This document shows, piece by piece, positions 1-13,200 of a DNA stretch of 64,000 bases (position 1 is the first letter of the stretch; each line of letters opens with the position of its first letter). The position numbers were made by a program, and so were the translations under genes. The notes below the pieces were generated by a model that was not told where the DNA came from, searched no databases, and saw only the letters and a program-made list of their open reading frames with translations. This DNA is from Girardinichthys multiradiatus (lineage: Eukaryota > Chordata > Actinopteri > Cyprinodontiformes > Goodeidae): NCBI RefSeq assembly GCF_021462225.1, contig NC_061801.1, forward strand, positions 10,784,125 to 10,848,124. Reading direction: 5' to 3'.

Positions 1-1079
1 TGCAGCCTTGCTGGTGGAAATGTGTTTTGGGAAGTCAGCGTACTACATCTGACTCTACACTACCACTAAAACAGGATTAGGCGTGATGCAGTTACTGGTA
101 ACAATGCATACTCAGGTTTTTAAAATTTATGGTTTCAAAACCTCTAAAAACATCCTACAGTTTCAAGCCCTATTAATGAGATGTCAGAGAAAGTGCCAGA
201 GTTTTCCTCAGGTTGTTTAGAGCATAGAATAACGCAGGGCTGCCCCTTCCCCACCTGTTGCTGCACTGTTTTTAGCAACGTTTCTACTTTATCTTAGGTA
301 CAAGACAGACTAAGCTGTTTGGAAATATTTATTGCCAAACAAAACAAGGATAATCATGAGATTGAAACTAAAGAAGTACCATCCCTCATTTTCATTAAGC
401 AGCCTAAAACTAGTCTGATTAATTAACCAGCTAAAATCAGTTTGTTAAATCTGTTAAATCACAACAGATTCTGCGCCATGAGCGCTGGACTACAACTACC
501 TAACCAAGTAGCTCATTCTGAATTTTACATTAGTGTTGAAATCTAAATAACAAATATTTCCAATAACAGTATTAGAGCTTTCCTGTCAATATGTGATCAT
601 ATTTTTCCAGCAGTGGAAACATTAGTGTTTATGTTTTAAATAAATAAGTTGTGTAAATACTGTTAACTTGGGATATGTTTTCCTCAGAGTTGTCATGTGG
701 TGAAAATCCCCTGACAGTGCACGCCTAAACAGGACAAAGACATCCAGATTTTAACTGCTGTAGTTTTGTGTTTTGGGGTCTAGCATTTTACTGTGGAACT
801 TCCTCTCTATGTCTGTAGCTGTCCAGCTCTGTTTCCGACAAAGACGTAGGCTCTGTTACAAGGCATTGTGCATTTTTTTTTACCAACTTCCCCGATTAGA
901 TATGGCTCCAAAGTAAACTACATGCACCATCTACAAATCTGACACCCCAATCTATTGAGTTCATACACCGCCTCCCCCCTCCTCCTCGACCATATTATCT
1001 ACCCTGCGTGACAAGCCGGTAATGGAAAAATCACACTAAGCAAATGGTTCTTCTAATAACAATAAATTTCCTATAAAAT

Positions 1080-1460
1080 TATGAAGGGCCCAAACCGTTT
1101 CCTTGCATCTATTTTGCTATGAATTCTAATTAAGGTACCAGGGAGGCAGAGAGTGCTGGGTCATCACGTCAGAGACAACGTGCGCCTTTTTGATTGATGG
1201 CCCGGCGTGGGGTCGGCCTATCCTCCCGTCAGCGGCTCCTCTCCTTCTCTCTTCCTCCTCCCTCCGTTTTCTCTTAAATTAATGGGCATCTCACCTAGAC
1301 CCTAATCATAGTACCCATCCCCACCCCCTGCTCTTCCTTTCTGTTCTCATTTCAATTTTGCAGAAGGTGCAGGGGGAGGGACGGATGGGAGAGATCGATC
1401 ATTTATCTTGTAATGGCTGGATAATAGATCCATCACGGTAAAACAGCTGCACAAACTCCT
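1080..1460. promoter_or_regulatory. Candidate conserved non-coding element
   Basis: A repeat-free block with a composition unlike the flanking A/T-rich intron. It carries a TAATTA core (about 1127), a CRE-like TCACGTCA (about 1165), a PBX/HOX-like TGATTGATGG (about 1192), an ATTAAT core (about 1278) and a GATCGATCATTTATC stretch (about 1393). No open frame runs through it. Dense developmental-factor motifs in a large intron are typical of conserved enhancers, but conservation cannot be tested here. Confidence 0.35.
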
Positions 1461-2698
1461 ATGTTGTCTCAGGCCTTCCCATTTTCTCTTTAAACCGTCC
1501 TGCCTACAAGCAGCTCGCCATGTGCCACAGGCATTTAACTAAACGGTAGCAAAAGTATGTGTCAGGACCAGACAAGGCCACATGCTGAGCAAAGACCAAG
1601 TGTTTCAGCACCATTAAAACACCGGTTTGGTAGTATTCATCCACTTATCTGCTGGTCATTTGTGTTATTATGCAATATTTTAATACCACTGACATTTTAA
1701 AAGGTTCATTTAAAAGCCACCACAGACACAAAAAAAAACAGAAAAATTAGCTGAAAAATTACCTTCTCTGACTTGTGAGCAGCAGTCGAATGTGAAAAAA
1801 CTACTTTTTTTCTATTCATTAAAAGCATCACAGAGAATATTCCGACATTTTTTCAAATCTGTAAATATGTTCTCTGATGCATACATAGGAATCTTGTAAT
1901 TCCTGAATTTTCTGTTGGATTCAAAACAAGAAACCTTCCAGCACTTTTCCTTCTTTCTTAATTTTTTACAACGGTTACATATAAGAAAATAAAAACAAAT
2001 ATTATATCTGTTCTAGTCCTTAGAAATAACATTTGAAACCGGCCAGAATAAAAATCGAGAGGTCAGACTTTAAAGAAAGTGAAAATCGGTTTCAGCCAGT
2101 AAGATGATCGGTGCAGCTTTATAAACAAACAAACGTCAGTAAAATGTAGTAAAAGGTGCTTTACTCTGTGTATTCTAAAGTTGTTCCTTTTCTCAGTGCT
2201 TTGTCACAACATTTAAAGTTAATTGAAACATAAAAGTGAAAACAATAATAAAAAGAGGAGCCCCTCTCATGTAAAAGAGCCCCATTACTATGTTATGACA
2301 TGAGTGAAAAAAGTTAAAGCTAATTTTCTATTTACAAATAAAAATAAAAAAAATCTGAAAAGTCACAATCGATCCAAGTTGATGCTACAAAACAAAAAGG
2401 TATACCTTGCAACAGTGCTAAATTTGGTTCTATAAGTTTTAGCTGAGTCAACAGTTAAAAATGGCGCCTCCTGGCTATATACTGGTTCTTCTGGCTTTTT
2501 GGGGTAATTTGATTGGATAAAACCCAACTGTGAAACAGAGAGAATTCATCCTGTCATCTATGTTTTCTGCATATTCTGCTCATTTTTAAATTATTTTATC
2601 TTTTCTGACCACATGAAACTAAATATTGTAGCAGAAAGTTCCATAAACTTTAAAGTCTGACTGGGATTAATGAAGTTGTTTGAAGCAATTGAGATAAT

Positions 2699-3316
2699 TA
2701 GGGATGCCCAGAGAAATCAACTATTGACTGAAATCAGGCGATTTTCGGCTTGATTGACGAGTGACTGGCCGAGTGAAAACTCAAAAATCTGATCTTTTCC
2801 CAATCAGTGAATTCACCATATTTTACATCATTCATGTGTTACTCCAGGAAGAAGAGTTAGATCATTTTAGTATCATTGAGATGTTCAAAATGAAGTCAGA
2901 GGAAGCACAGAGACGTAAAAAGCTACATGTTGAGACTTGGCTGTGATTCAATCGAACTGCAAGAGAGCAACAGTGACGAGGACTTTCAGCAGATAACACG
3001 AAGGCTGACCAGTCAGATGTTTTGTGTTATCCTTTTGAGTTTCAGGCCCTGCCCATCATGGAACCTGCTTGATTTGGGAATATTGGCAGCCTTACCAGCC
3101 AAGGTAAGGATAGCTGAAATAAGATGCTTAAGACAGTTTAAAATGAAACCTATGTAATAAGGCCAAAATAAATATGTTGAATTCTGATATATATCTTTTT
3201 ATATTATAGTTCTTAAGAGGGAAAATTCTGAATCGGCTAAAAATTGGTAGCGGGTGGGCAACGTTTCACAAAAAAACGATATCGGTCACAAAACTATATG
3301 ATCGGTGCCCCTCTTG
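2699..3316. mobile_element. Possible degraded hAT-type repeat
   Basis: The left edge reads TAGGGATGCCCAGAG. The right edge reads ATCGGTGCCCCTCTT, whose complement begins AAGAGGGGCACCGAT, so the ends are loosely inverted in the style of fish hAT MITEs. No clean 8-bp target duplication is visible. Two short open frames inside show no recognisable domain. Confidence 0.3.
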
Positions 3317-4222
3317 TATGTAGCTTTTTAAACCAAACTACACAATTACATCATAAAACATTTGCAATGTGCTGACCTGTAAACCTTTATTTTACATGCT
3401 TAGCTTTTTGTCATCACAGTTGTAAGTGTAAGACATCCTCACATAGCGCCCCTCTTAGCATGATAAAAATGCATTACTTTACAGTCATTAAGCATGCACT
3501 GTGTTTAGGTTTTTCACCATTCATCACCGACTGATAAGCTTGTGAGTCTGTGTGATGATGCTGCCCTTTCCCTCTGTCCCCTGCTTCACAATGTGGGCTC
3601 CAGCACAGAGAAGTCATCTGTCTTCGTTAGCGTCTCGGGCTAAATATGCTACGCATCTGGTACCGGGCTTTCCACCACCCCCCCGGCCTAAGCTGCTTTG
3701 TTTTGTTTGTATAATGGTAGTTGGACTCTATGAATACGTAATCCCAACAAACTGTGCACAAACTGCGTGTATAAACACTTACCGCAGTGTACTCTCTAGC
3801 CAGTATCTACATATTTGAAATTGCCATTTAGAGACCTTTAGTATTCACTGTGACCTCCTCAAACCGAATGTGCTGCCTGCTGACTTCCAATGGACATGCC
3901 GTACTGTTTCTGCATTTGGCCTGAAGACAGAAACTCAGAATCCAGCTCATTTAAGGTCCATTTTAGGAGAAACAAAAAAAAAAAAAAGAGGAGCTGGCCT
4001 TAGAGAAAATTAAGCTGACACCAGCATCAGTGAGAAAATTCCTTCCAAATGGACACTTAACAAGGAGCATCTGAAGATATGTGGGTTTAAGTGGGTGTTA
4101 ACAAACCATGGCATTGCTGAATGAGCTGTGGGCTGGAGAGCTAAAAGAACTGCTTGACTCCAGCGCCCTCCAGTGGTCTGAATTTATCATCATGAGTAGT
4201 GAACTGCTCAGTGAGCCCTCAC

Positions 4223-4289
4223 CGTGCTTTTGTCTTTCAATAGTTTCACAATCACTTCAATCAGCTGCTCCTTCTGTTCTGGATCCAAG
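4223..4289 (-). CDS. ap3b1: ap3b1 coding exon 6 (last one visible)
   Basis: 67 nt: one base completing Ser, then 22 codons reading [19 protein letters not shown] and KST, ending in phase 0 at a GTGAGG donor. The next exon lies beyond the left edge of the window. Confidence 0.94.
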
Positions 4290-7200
4290 CTGAAAAGAAA
4301 TGACAAAGGATTTTAAAAAGGGCAGATTGTAAACTGTTGATTTGTGATTATTTACACGACAGAACACAAATTCACTCACTATCCTGTGTGCTGAGAAAAT
4401 AGTGTCTTGTTACTGTAGTTGTACCACCAGAACGTTTTGTATGGTTACAACCACATGCTATAGTGTATTTTATTGGGATTTTCATCCCAAACTAGAAGCA
4501 AAATGATATGTGGTTTTCTACAAGTCTTTTTAGAGTGAGGTTTTTTACCAGCGCTGCACATTTACAGAATAAAATGGTAGCCTCTGAACACTGAACAGGG
4601 CGACGGCGGCTGCAGTGAGTTGCCGGTTCGAACCCCTGCTCTGTCTGTCTCAGTCGTTGTGTCCTTGTGCGTACAGAACCAATACAGCGCTATTTAAAAC
4701 CTAAACTCCTGCAGAATGTTTATGTGAGGAGCCAAGTGTGCAATGCAACATTCTGTAGAACAACTTTAAAAAGGGACGCCAGAACAAAACAGAGGAGTCC
4801 CAGCCATCACGAAACTCGTGAAGGTTTCCCATGCAGCTACAGTGGAGAAAGAAAGGTGGACTGAACCAGAACCTTATGTCAGTGTTTTCAACAAGAATAA
4901 TCCAAGAATCCAATGGCTCGCTCTCCACTTAACTGAACTCCTCATCTGAAAGAACTTCAAGCTGCCTGGAAACATCACTGGTACTGGAGAAAAATCATGT
5001 CCAAACGGCTACCTGTAACATCCAATCAACCCAGACTCCTTGCATCACATGAGATGCATGTCAGAAAGATTTCTGTTAATGAGGGGATTTTCCCCAACAG
5101 CTGCACATGCTGCATTCAGGTACAGCTGGGACACTAGAAGTTCAAAATATCAAAACAACTCAAGAGTGATTTAAACCTCAGTTATTCTTAAATACGGACA
5201 CCGTCTTATTTAACAATTTCTAAACATTAACACAGATCTCTTTCAAGTGATTATATAGTTGTATAATCCATCCAGGCATTGGCTATGCCTGCTTATACTA
5301 CTTTTATCCTACTATTCATTGAAAAAAAAAAAAACAACCAAATCTCCAGTCAATTCTTTCCACATTTTTAGGTTTTAGAGATTAATAAAATCAAATTAAT
5401 TTCTGAACTTTCTCATTATTTTTTTTTTATGAAACCTACAAAAATATACCAAAACACAAACGAACCATGCCTAATAGTTACAAAGACTTTTCATAAAAAC
5501 TTTCGGGTGGGTAATCAGTCGAGGCTACCCAGCTGTGTCCGGATTCGGTCCAAAAACTCAAACTTGCTAGTTTGACTGTGATTGATTTCAGGTTAGGTCG
5601 GTTCCCCTCACACATTTCCAGACTCTGGTCTTCACCTCCTCCTAACAGATTTTTGTGCCGACTTAACCTGTCAACTCTAAAGGGGGTAAAATTGGACAAG
5701 AAGTTGTGCCGTGTGTCCCCAGGTAAATGGATGTAGAGCTAGGATCCACCAATGAGTGCCGTTTGTGCATTAAACACTACCTGTAGAGTTTTTGGATAGC
5801 ATGTGCCGAGGTCTTCCTGACATAAGGGGAAAGGTCCGAAGCTGCCTCCTTGATGGCCAGCATCATTATGGGGACGATGATTGGAACACGAATACTGGAC
5901 AGGACCCTTAAGGCACTCGCTCGGATAAACTGGTTTGGATCCTGCCACATAAATAAAGAAAAAACATGAAAAATATTTCCCTGTCAATAATGATTACAGT
6001 ATCTGAACTATAGTGATATTTGAGTCAAGAGGGAAAATAACTACATATAGCCTAATATCCCGGTTCTCAAACTGTGGTACAAGAAATACTGGTGCTAATT
6101 GAGCTCCCTATAATACTACTCAAGGGAAATTTTGCTATCAGCTGTTTATAAGAAAACAGAAGCAAATAGAAGCAATATAAAGCTTTCTGCACTGTGTTGA
6201 TTACAAACATGAATAACATGTAGTTTCCTAACAGCTTAAACACCAAACCACTGCTCAGGGAGCCTTTCTGTTTGCTTTCCAACCTGGGACTTTTTTTTAT
6301 TTCAAACATGCAGTGGGAATGAGAAATGGGTCCTAAACAGATGCTCGACTGTAGTACCATTTGGAAATGTCTTGACAGCATAGTGGAACTTGAAAAACTT
6401 TGTTTTTATTTAAAAGTTTGAGAACAACTTGCCAAATAAACTGCAGTTTTTATATGGTTTCAGAAAAGCAACTGTACAGGAAAATACGTCAGAATGAACA
6501 ATTGTTACCTTCAGGGCCCGTTGAAAGGTGCTTATTGACAGCAAAGCCAAGTCTTGCTGTTCCTCTGCATACCTCACCAGGTACACATACACAAGCTTCT
6601 TCAGCTGCCAAAGGAAAAAAAGAGAAGAATAAATTTGGTAAATCGAATGTGCTTTAAAAGTCAAAGAAAGAACGTGTTGGTTTCAAAGCCACTGAAAAGG
6701 CAAGGGACTGGAGCTACCACGGGAAAAATATGAATGACACGTGACACCAAATGGAGAGCTTTCCTTTAGTTTGTTTTTATTTTTAAATTGGGAAGTTTAG
6801 TTTTTTGAAGGGTTGGGAAAAATGTTGCTATGAAAAGTTTCCTGTCTTCTGAGCCACATACGTAGCCCAGGGTTTGAATTAGCCCCCACCCCCTACTGAC
6901 CTCCACACCTCTTTGTTTCTTACAGAAAGCCTGAGGTAATATTGGGCTTGCGTTTCTGACTAGTTCAACAATCAAAGGAAATCCAATATTTTTACCACTT
7001 GTGAGCACACAAACAGGTTGCACTGACAACAACACCAGAATCTTAAAGCCTGAGGAAGCACAAAAGCTGCAAGAGCCTACATGAGATGAGACAGACTGAT
7101 GGATTGTTGTAATGTGGGCATTGCTCCACTGAATTAAGCTTCCTCCAAAGGCTGGCCAGGCTTAGCTTTAGAGATCAGGTGAGGAGCTTTGGCAACTTGA

Positions 7201-10200
7201 GGAGGTACAGAGAGAGCCACTGCTCCTTCCTTCAAAAGCACTCAGTTGAAGAGATTCGGGTATCTGATCAGGATGCCTCCTTTCCTCTGGAGGTTTTCTG
7301 ACCACGTCCAAATTGAAGGAGACCCCAAGACATAAGCACAAGACCATCGATGGATGGAATGAATGGATGAATCCATTTTGACAGCCTGCATGAGGGAAGA
7401 GACACTGAGCTTGGCCAGATACAGGGCGAAATTCCCCCAACTTATTTCATGCATATAGCTCATGTGACTGCTGTGAGTTCTAAGTCATGCTGCTTTGGTT
7501 CTGCCATCCCAGCTGCTTGTTCTGAAAGCACACACATCTCGTGATCTCGGCTGACTGACTTGAATGAAGTGAATAACTTGTAAAAGGGGGAATTACAATT
7601 TGTGGTTTTTTTTGCAAAAATAACCTGGGACTAGAGACTGATGTTTACAGTTAGTAATGTTTACTGTACTCATTTTGCTAATGGCCGATATAAAATGGTA
7701 AAAGCAGCCAATATTATGAACCCCATAATCATTTTTTCTTTCTAACGGTGTAATCACCTCTGACCTCTGTATAAATAATTAATGACCGCTCACAGCAGGA
7801 GAGTTAGAAAAAAAATCTTTGAATGTATAATTATATTTCTCAAAGAGAAACTGGAATCTGCTAAAATCAGTGTCTGCAAGTCAGAACTTTACATAAAATG
7901 ATTAAGACAGAGATGAAAAAAGGAAAAAAACGGTGTTGTGACAAATGATGACTTGCTTCAGGAGCTATTTATCATTTCATTTGTAAGCTGCTTTCAGCTT
8001 GAGGTCACAAGAAAGGTTACATTTTAGGTACAATCACTGAGAGCTTCAGTCAGTAATCAGCACTATGGTTTCTAATCCAGCACATATTGACCAGCAGCAG
8101 AGCACCACAGTTTTCAATCATCATTCTGGTCATTACTGCAGGAATTAATGGCATTACTCACTATAAAAAGGAGACACAACCCATCTGCCCTAAAGGATCT
8201 GCTCTCTTTGACCACAAATCACACAACTGAGTTAATCATGAGCTGCTGGAAAGCAGATTTAGAGAATTACAAGTTAAACTTGCCCAGCATTGAACACACA
8301 CTTGTTTTACAGAAATAACTTGTGGCTTTTGAAAATGTAGACAAATAAGCAAACATACAGCTACATTCTTGAGCAAAGCTTGTGGGAATTAATGAGCAGA
8401 AACGATTAAAGAAAATAAAAGCATTTATATGAAATCAAGCAGCAGCTATCAATAAACTGCACTTGTGCTCTTTGGCTATTGCAATAATTAGTGTGTGCCA
8501 ATTGCCACTCACAGAGAAGAGAGGGACGTGAGTGAAAATGAGGAGGCCATTTTTAGAGGCGTACACACTAGAAAGAGCCAGAGAAAGACGAGAGAGAAAA
8601 GATGAAGTAAGAAGACCTCACGCAACCTTAGCAGCTGGTGCATACGAGGCAGGAGAGAGAAGATGTGACTGTAGACCGCCTCTTTCCAATTATATCCAGC
8701 GGCCTGTTGCCGCTCCCTGCCGCCCAGCTGCTTCGGCTGCATGCCTCGTACGCAGTGCCCAGCCTCTGGCCCCCTGCTCACATGCTGCCCCTCACGCTAC
8801 ATGATTATTCTGCTGCTGCTAATCAATATTCACAGGCTCCGGGCATGGACCCCCTTCTCGAACAGCTGCTTAGAGTTTGGTCATTTGCTGAAACGGGCTT
8901 TGCAAGAGACTATCAAGGTCAATGAATAAAAATGCACCACAAACTTTCGAATCTTAAGTGTATAACAAATTAAAACTAAGCATTAGTTTTCTTCCACTTT
9001 AAAAGTTATGCACTACTTTGTGCTGGTCTGTCACATAAAATCCTAGTAAAATACATTAAACTGTGTGGTCAGGGAATGTGAACGCTCTTACAAGGTACTG
9101 CACACCCTTACTGGTGATGATGTTCCTCTGTCCATGTTGTTTACTTCCTGAACAAAATAAGCCATTAAAATCTGTTTACCGCTTTTTTACAGAAGCCCAA
9201 TATACACTAATGAAGCTAAATTTGGATGCATTTGAAAAAGAATTGCACCTTCAGGGTAGAGTTTTTGATATGAAAGCCAAATTTAATTAGCTCATCCACT
9301 CCAAGGATAATAATAAAACAACACAGTGTCAGAGTCTGGGGCATGAAAATGAAGCCATGTTTTTTTTTCCTGACAAGCTAATCGTTTCAGGATCATTTTA
9401 CATGATCATAAACACCCACTATGCTCATTTAATATTTTTACCCTACACAGCCCACATAATGAGATCACTTAAGTCAGACCTAAATGCAGTTATTCACTCC
9501 TCAGCAAAAATTAATTAACAATTGTACAGACAGAAACATAATAAACATTTTAAATATACTATTGAAAAGCAGACAGGTAAAACTAGGCCTAACCGACGGC
9601 CTATCAATATTTGTCATATCAAGATTTGTCATTACCACAGTATTGCACAGAGTGGCACGATTAGTAAAAGCAAAGCGGCTTTGATAAAATACGGTCACTG
9701 TTGCAAATATATTGCAGTGGTTACAGCTGCATTTCCAAACTTCTGACTCTTCCAATGAGCACCATTAGAGCCATAATCTGGAATTGAAGAGAAAAATGTT
9801 TTTCCACAAAGGATTTAATACATTTATACGTGTTCAATATTCCCTGTGTCAATATACATTTTTTTTAATCCGGGGAAAGTTAACTGCTTTATTTATGGAC
9901 TAACTTCCTTTGACTTCTTGTATGTGATTATTACTTGGGTTTTATGTCAATGGTCCCATTAGAAATACTTAAACTGAGAAAAACATTGACATGTTCATTA
10001 CTTATTCAATTGCCACCTCTTGAGTTACCCCAACACTGCCTCTGATTGGTCGATTTACCCATCGTGACAAATCCTACCCTGGAAACAGGCACTGTTAAAA
10101 GAAAGCTGATAAACGGGTAGGGATGGCTACCGAATTCGGTACTTCTATAGGTAACGACCAAATTCCGTCGGTACGACCGAGTACCCATTCAGGTAAAGTC

Positions 10201-13200
10201 AAACGGTACCATGTTTTGGTACCTAAACACATCATTGTGACACTGAGAGAGTGGAAGAGTGGACGATATTCCATGCCGGACACGAACACAGCATTGCACG
10301 CACAAGAGCGTAATGACGTCGGTAGCCACTGGTACCGTCAACAAAGCAAGGCTGATAGAAAGTGCTTGAAAGTATGGCTCTACTTTTCAAAATGCGATGC
10401 AGATTACACTTGCTGCAATATTTGTGACGTGAAGTGCAAGACCAGCAGCAGGAATACTTCTAATCTCAGGAAGCACCTGGTTAAGCACAAGCTTTGAAGT
10501 CCTGCATTCGGCAACGTTGGCACGCCAGCCTCCGTTAGCGACTCATCGTCTGCAGCCAGCGACATGGGAGAAGAAACAACTGAGATGTTATGATACAAAC
10601 AGCTGGATGTTGTTTTGATATATTCATTAAAGTTTATATATTGAGAAATAAATATGTTAAATTGAACAATTTTGAGATTTTAATATTAAACAAATTAACC
10701 GGAAAAGGGTGGCTTGTCCTCTTCAGGTTGGAGGGGAGTTCCTGCCTCAAGTGGAGGAGTTTAAGTATCTCGGGGTCTTGTTCACGATTGAGGGAAGAAT
10801 GGAGCGGGAGATCGACAGACGGATCGGTGCGGCTGCCACAGTAATGGGGTCGCTGTGCCGGTCCGTTGTGGTGAAGAGAGAGCTGAGCCAAAAAGCAAAG
10901 CTCTCGATTTACCAGTCGGTCTACGTTCCTACCCTCACCTATGGCCATGAACTTTGGGTCATGACCGAAAGAATGAGATCCCGGATACAAGCGGCTGAAA
11001 TGAGCGTCCTCCGTAGGGTGGCCGGGCACTCCCTTAGAGATAGGGTGAGGAGCTCGGCCATCCGGGAGGGGCTCGGAGTAGAGCCGCTGCTCCTCCACAT
11101 CGAGAGGAGCCAGTTGAGGTGGCTCGGGCATCTATACCGGATGCCTCCTGGACGCCTTCCTCAGGAGGTGTTCCAGGCACGTCCCACCGGGAGGAGGCCC
11201 AGGGGACGGCCCAGGACACGCTGGAGGGACTATGTCTCTCAGCTGGCCTGGGAACGCCTTGGGCTCCCCCTGGAGGAACTGGAGGAGGTGTCTGGGGAGA
11301 GGGACGTCTGGCCATCTCTGCTGAGTCTGCTGCCCCCGCGACCTGGTCCCGGATAAAGCGGAAGACGACGAGACGAGAGACGAGACAAATTAACATTTAT
11401 TACCACATTAACACACAAAAGTACAGAAGATTGGTACCGTTGAGTAGCAATACCGATTCCCAGGTACCGGACATCGGTACTGTATCGGTTCAAACGTGTA
11501 AGGTACCCATCACTATACACGCGAGAGAACCTTAGAATCCATCAAGAAGCCTTGCCTGACAGAGTCAAAAAAATCCCTTTGTTTACATACATGCTACGCT
11601 GCATTTATCTTTTTTTTTTTTTTTTTTTACACAGCTGTCCAAGACTCCAGTTTCCCTGCATCCACCTTGATTTGAGCTCAGCGTCAAAATTTATTATCAA
11701 TATCCAATATTAATATTGCTGTTATAGCTGAAAACCAATATTTAATTTGCTGCTTTGCTTCAGTGAAACACCCCACAATCCAACGCTGCATCACTATCAC
11801 ATAACCAAACAAATACAACATGGCTAACCCCCTCTCTTCCTCCTTGCAAAACAACTTACATAAACAGCAACAAGATGGAAATAAACGTTGGTATTGACAT
11901 CAGCCTAGTTTAACTTCTCGGGCTGGCACCTATATGTTAAAAAATTACTAAGACTGGCTGATACCGATGTTGATGCAGAGATATTATGCATCACTAAGTA
12001 AAATCCTCTTTGCATCCGACCCATTAGTGTACCCAAAGTGAGAAACCTCAAAACATCCCAAGGCCTGGGCCAGAACCAACAACCCTCCAGTCTGAGTGAT
12101 CTTACAAAGAAAAAAAAACAGCTTTTTGTAGAATTAGATTAGAAACCCCAAACTTTAGACTCCTGAGAAAGTAATAAACTCCTCTCTAAACTTCAGTTCC
12201 ATTAATATTTGGAACATTCAAATTCCTAATGAGACTGACTGGTTTGTAACCATAAAGTGATTAAACATAGTTTAATCATGCAAAACTTATATGTCTTTGT
12301 TTAATTTTGACTGCTACAATTCTGCTACTGCTTTGTGTGAAACCTGAAAATTAACTAACTGTACATTAAAAGCAAATAAAAAAATAAATACCGATTGCAT
12401 TCATAAAAGCTTCTGCATTTAGCCATCCTCATGATTCAATTTTTGCTTTACATAAGAAAATTGGTTCCAGGATCACGCCAAGTGAAGCCATGTGCTGTGT
12501 CATGCAAAAAATGAAATGAATCAGAGCTGCAGAGATCTGCCTCTTAATGGTGTCATACCTCAATGTTCTTGCTTGCAACATTCTTCACCACAGCAGGAAA
12601 CAAGTCAGAAGCATTTTTCCCTTTAGAAATAAGCTGAAAGAAAACACAAACAAAAAAAGTAGTTGTGGTAGTACTTTTCTTGAACATAAAACCCCACAGC
12701 AAGGTCAGTAAATAATAAACTCACTTGAACAATCCTCTTCATGGCCTCCAGCTTGAGAGACTCCTTGTTGCTTTCCAGCATCTCTTTCAGGTCTTCATTT
12801 CTGAGAACAGAAGATATTTCTGGTCTTAACTGTGGTCAACATTACAGGTAGAACATTGTTATCTGCCAGATGCCATTTAACTTATCAGCTTCAACGTTCC
12901 ATCTGGGTTAAAGGTGCTGTGAAATCTCCATGTTTCGGACAGCTGTGTCCATTTCACCCACTACAGCCACACATCTAAAAAGGTTACACTGCACAATGAC
13001 GGCTCAGTCTGGCAAACACCAACGACAACGTTGTCCTCACGACAAGTCGAGTTAAACCAGCTCATTGCTAACATGATGACGATCATTCTTTAGGTAGCGC
13101 TGACCCACGGTGGCCCCCAGAAACAACACAGCCCAGTGTTTGTTCCATGCAGAGGTTGAGTTAGATAGATAGAAAACTGCAGAACATTGTGACCAGTCAA

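Larger units (their letters stand above)
1..4222. other. ap3b1 intron 6 (partial)
   Basis: AT-rich intron with no coding exon that I can recognise. It holds a candidate conserved non-coding block near 1080-1460 and a possible hAT-type repeat around 2699-3316. The rest is unrecognised apart from short homopolymer runs. Confidence 0.7.
4290..5780. other. ap3b1 intron 5
   Basis: Holds the Tc1 terminal-repeat scrap and the SINE-like fragment. From about 4680 to 5780 I see only unrecognised AT-rich intron. Confidence 0.6.
10118..11515 (+). mobile_element. Non-autonomous hAT element interrupted by a LINE
   Basis: The left end reads TAGGGATGGCTACC; the complement of the right end reads TAGTGATGGGTACC, giving inverted termini. 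Both flanks are studded with GGTACC and CGGTA motifs. The 8-bp flanks TAAACGGG (10110-10117) and TACACGCG (11516-11523) agree at 6 of 8 positions, as expected for an aged hAT duplication. After removing the LINE at 10700-11394 and one of its duplicated target copies, the element is about 0.7 kb, far too short for a transposase. It keeps only a BED-finger coding stretch. Confidence 0.75.
6605..12558. other. ap3b1 intron 3
   Basis: A 6-kb intron containing a LINE scrap (7145-7350), a candidate regulatory block (8040-8940), a Tc1 terminal-repeat fragment (8935-9130) and a hAT element with a nested LINE (10118-11515). I recognise nothing in 7460-8030, 9300-10100 and 11640-12550 beyond homopolymer runs. 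Confidence 0.7.

Noticed and set aside
8509..8929. Five overlapping 60-95 codon open frames on both strands
   Set aside because: No frame shows a domain or stands out; they reflect a local GC-richer, stop-poor block that I list as a regulatory candidate.
11034..11535. Pro/Arg-rich open frames overlapping the LINE
   Set aside because: Alternative-frame shadows of the GC-rich LINE coding sequence; the same shadows recur at 62625-63056.
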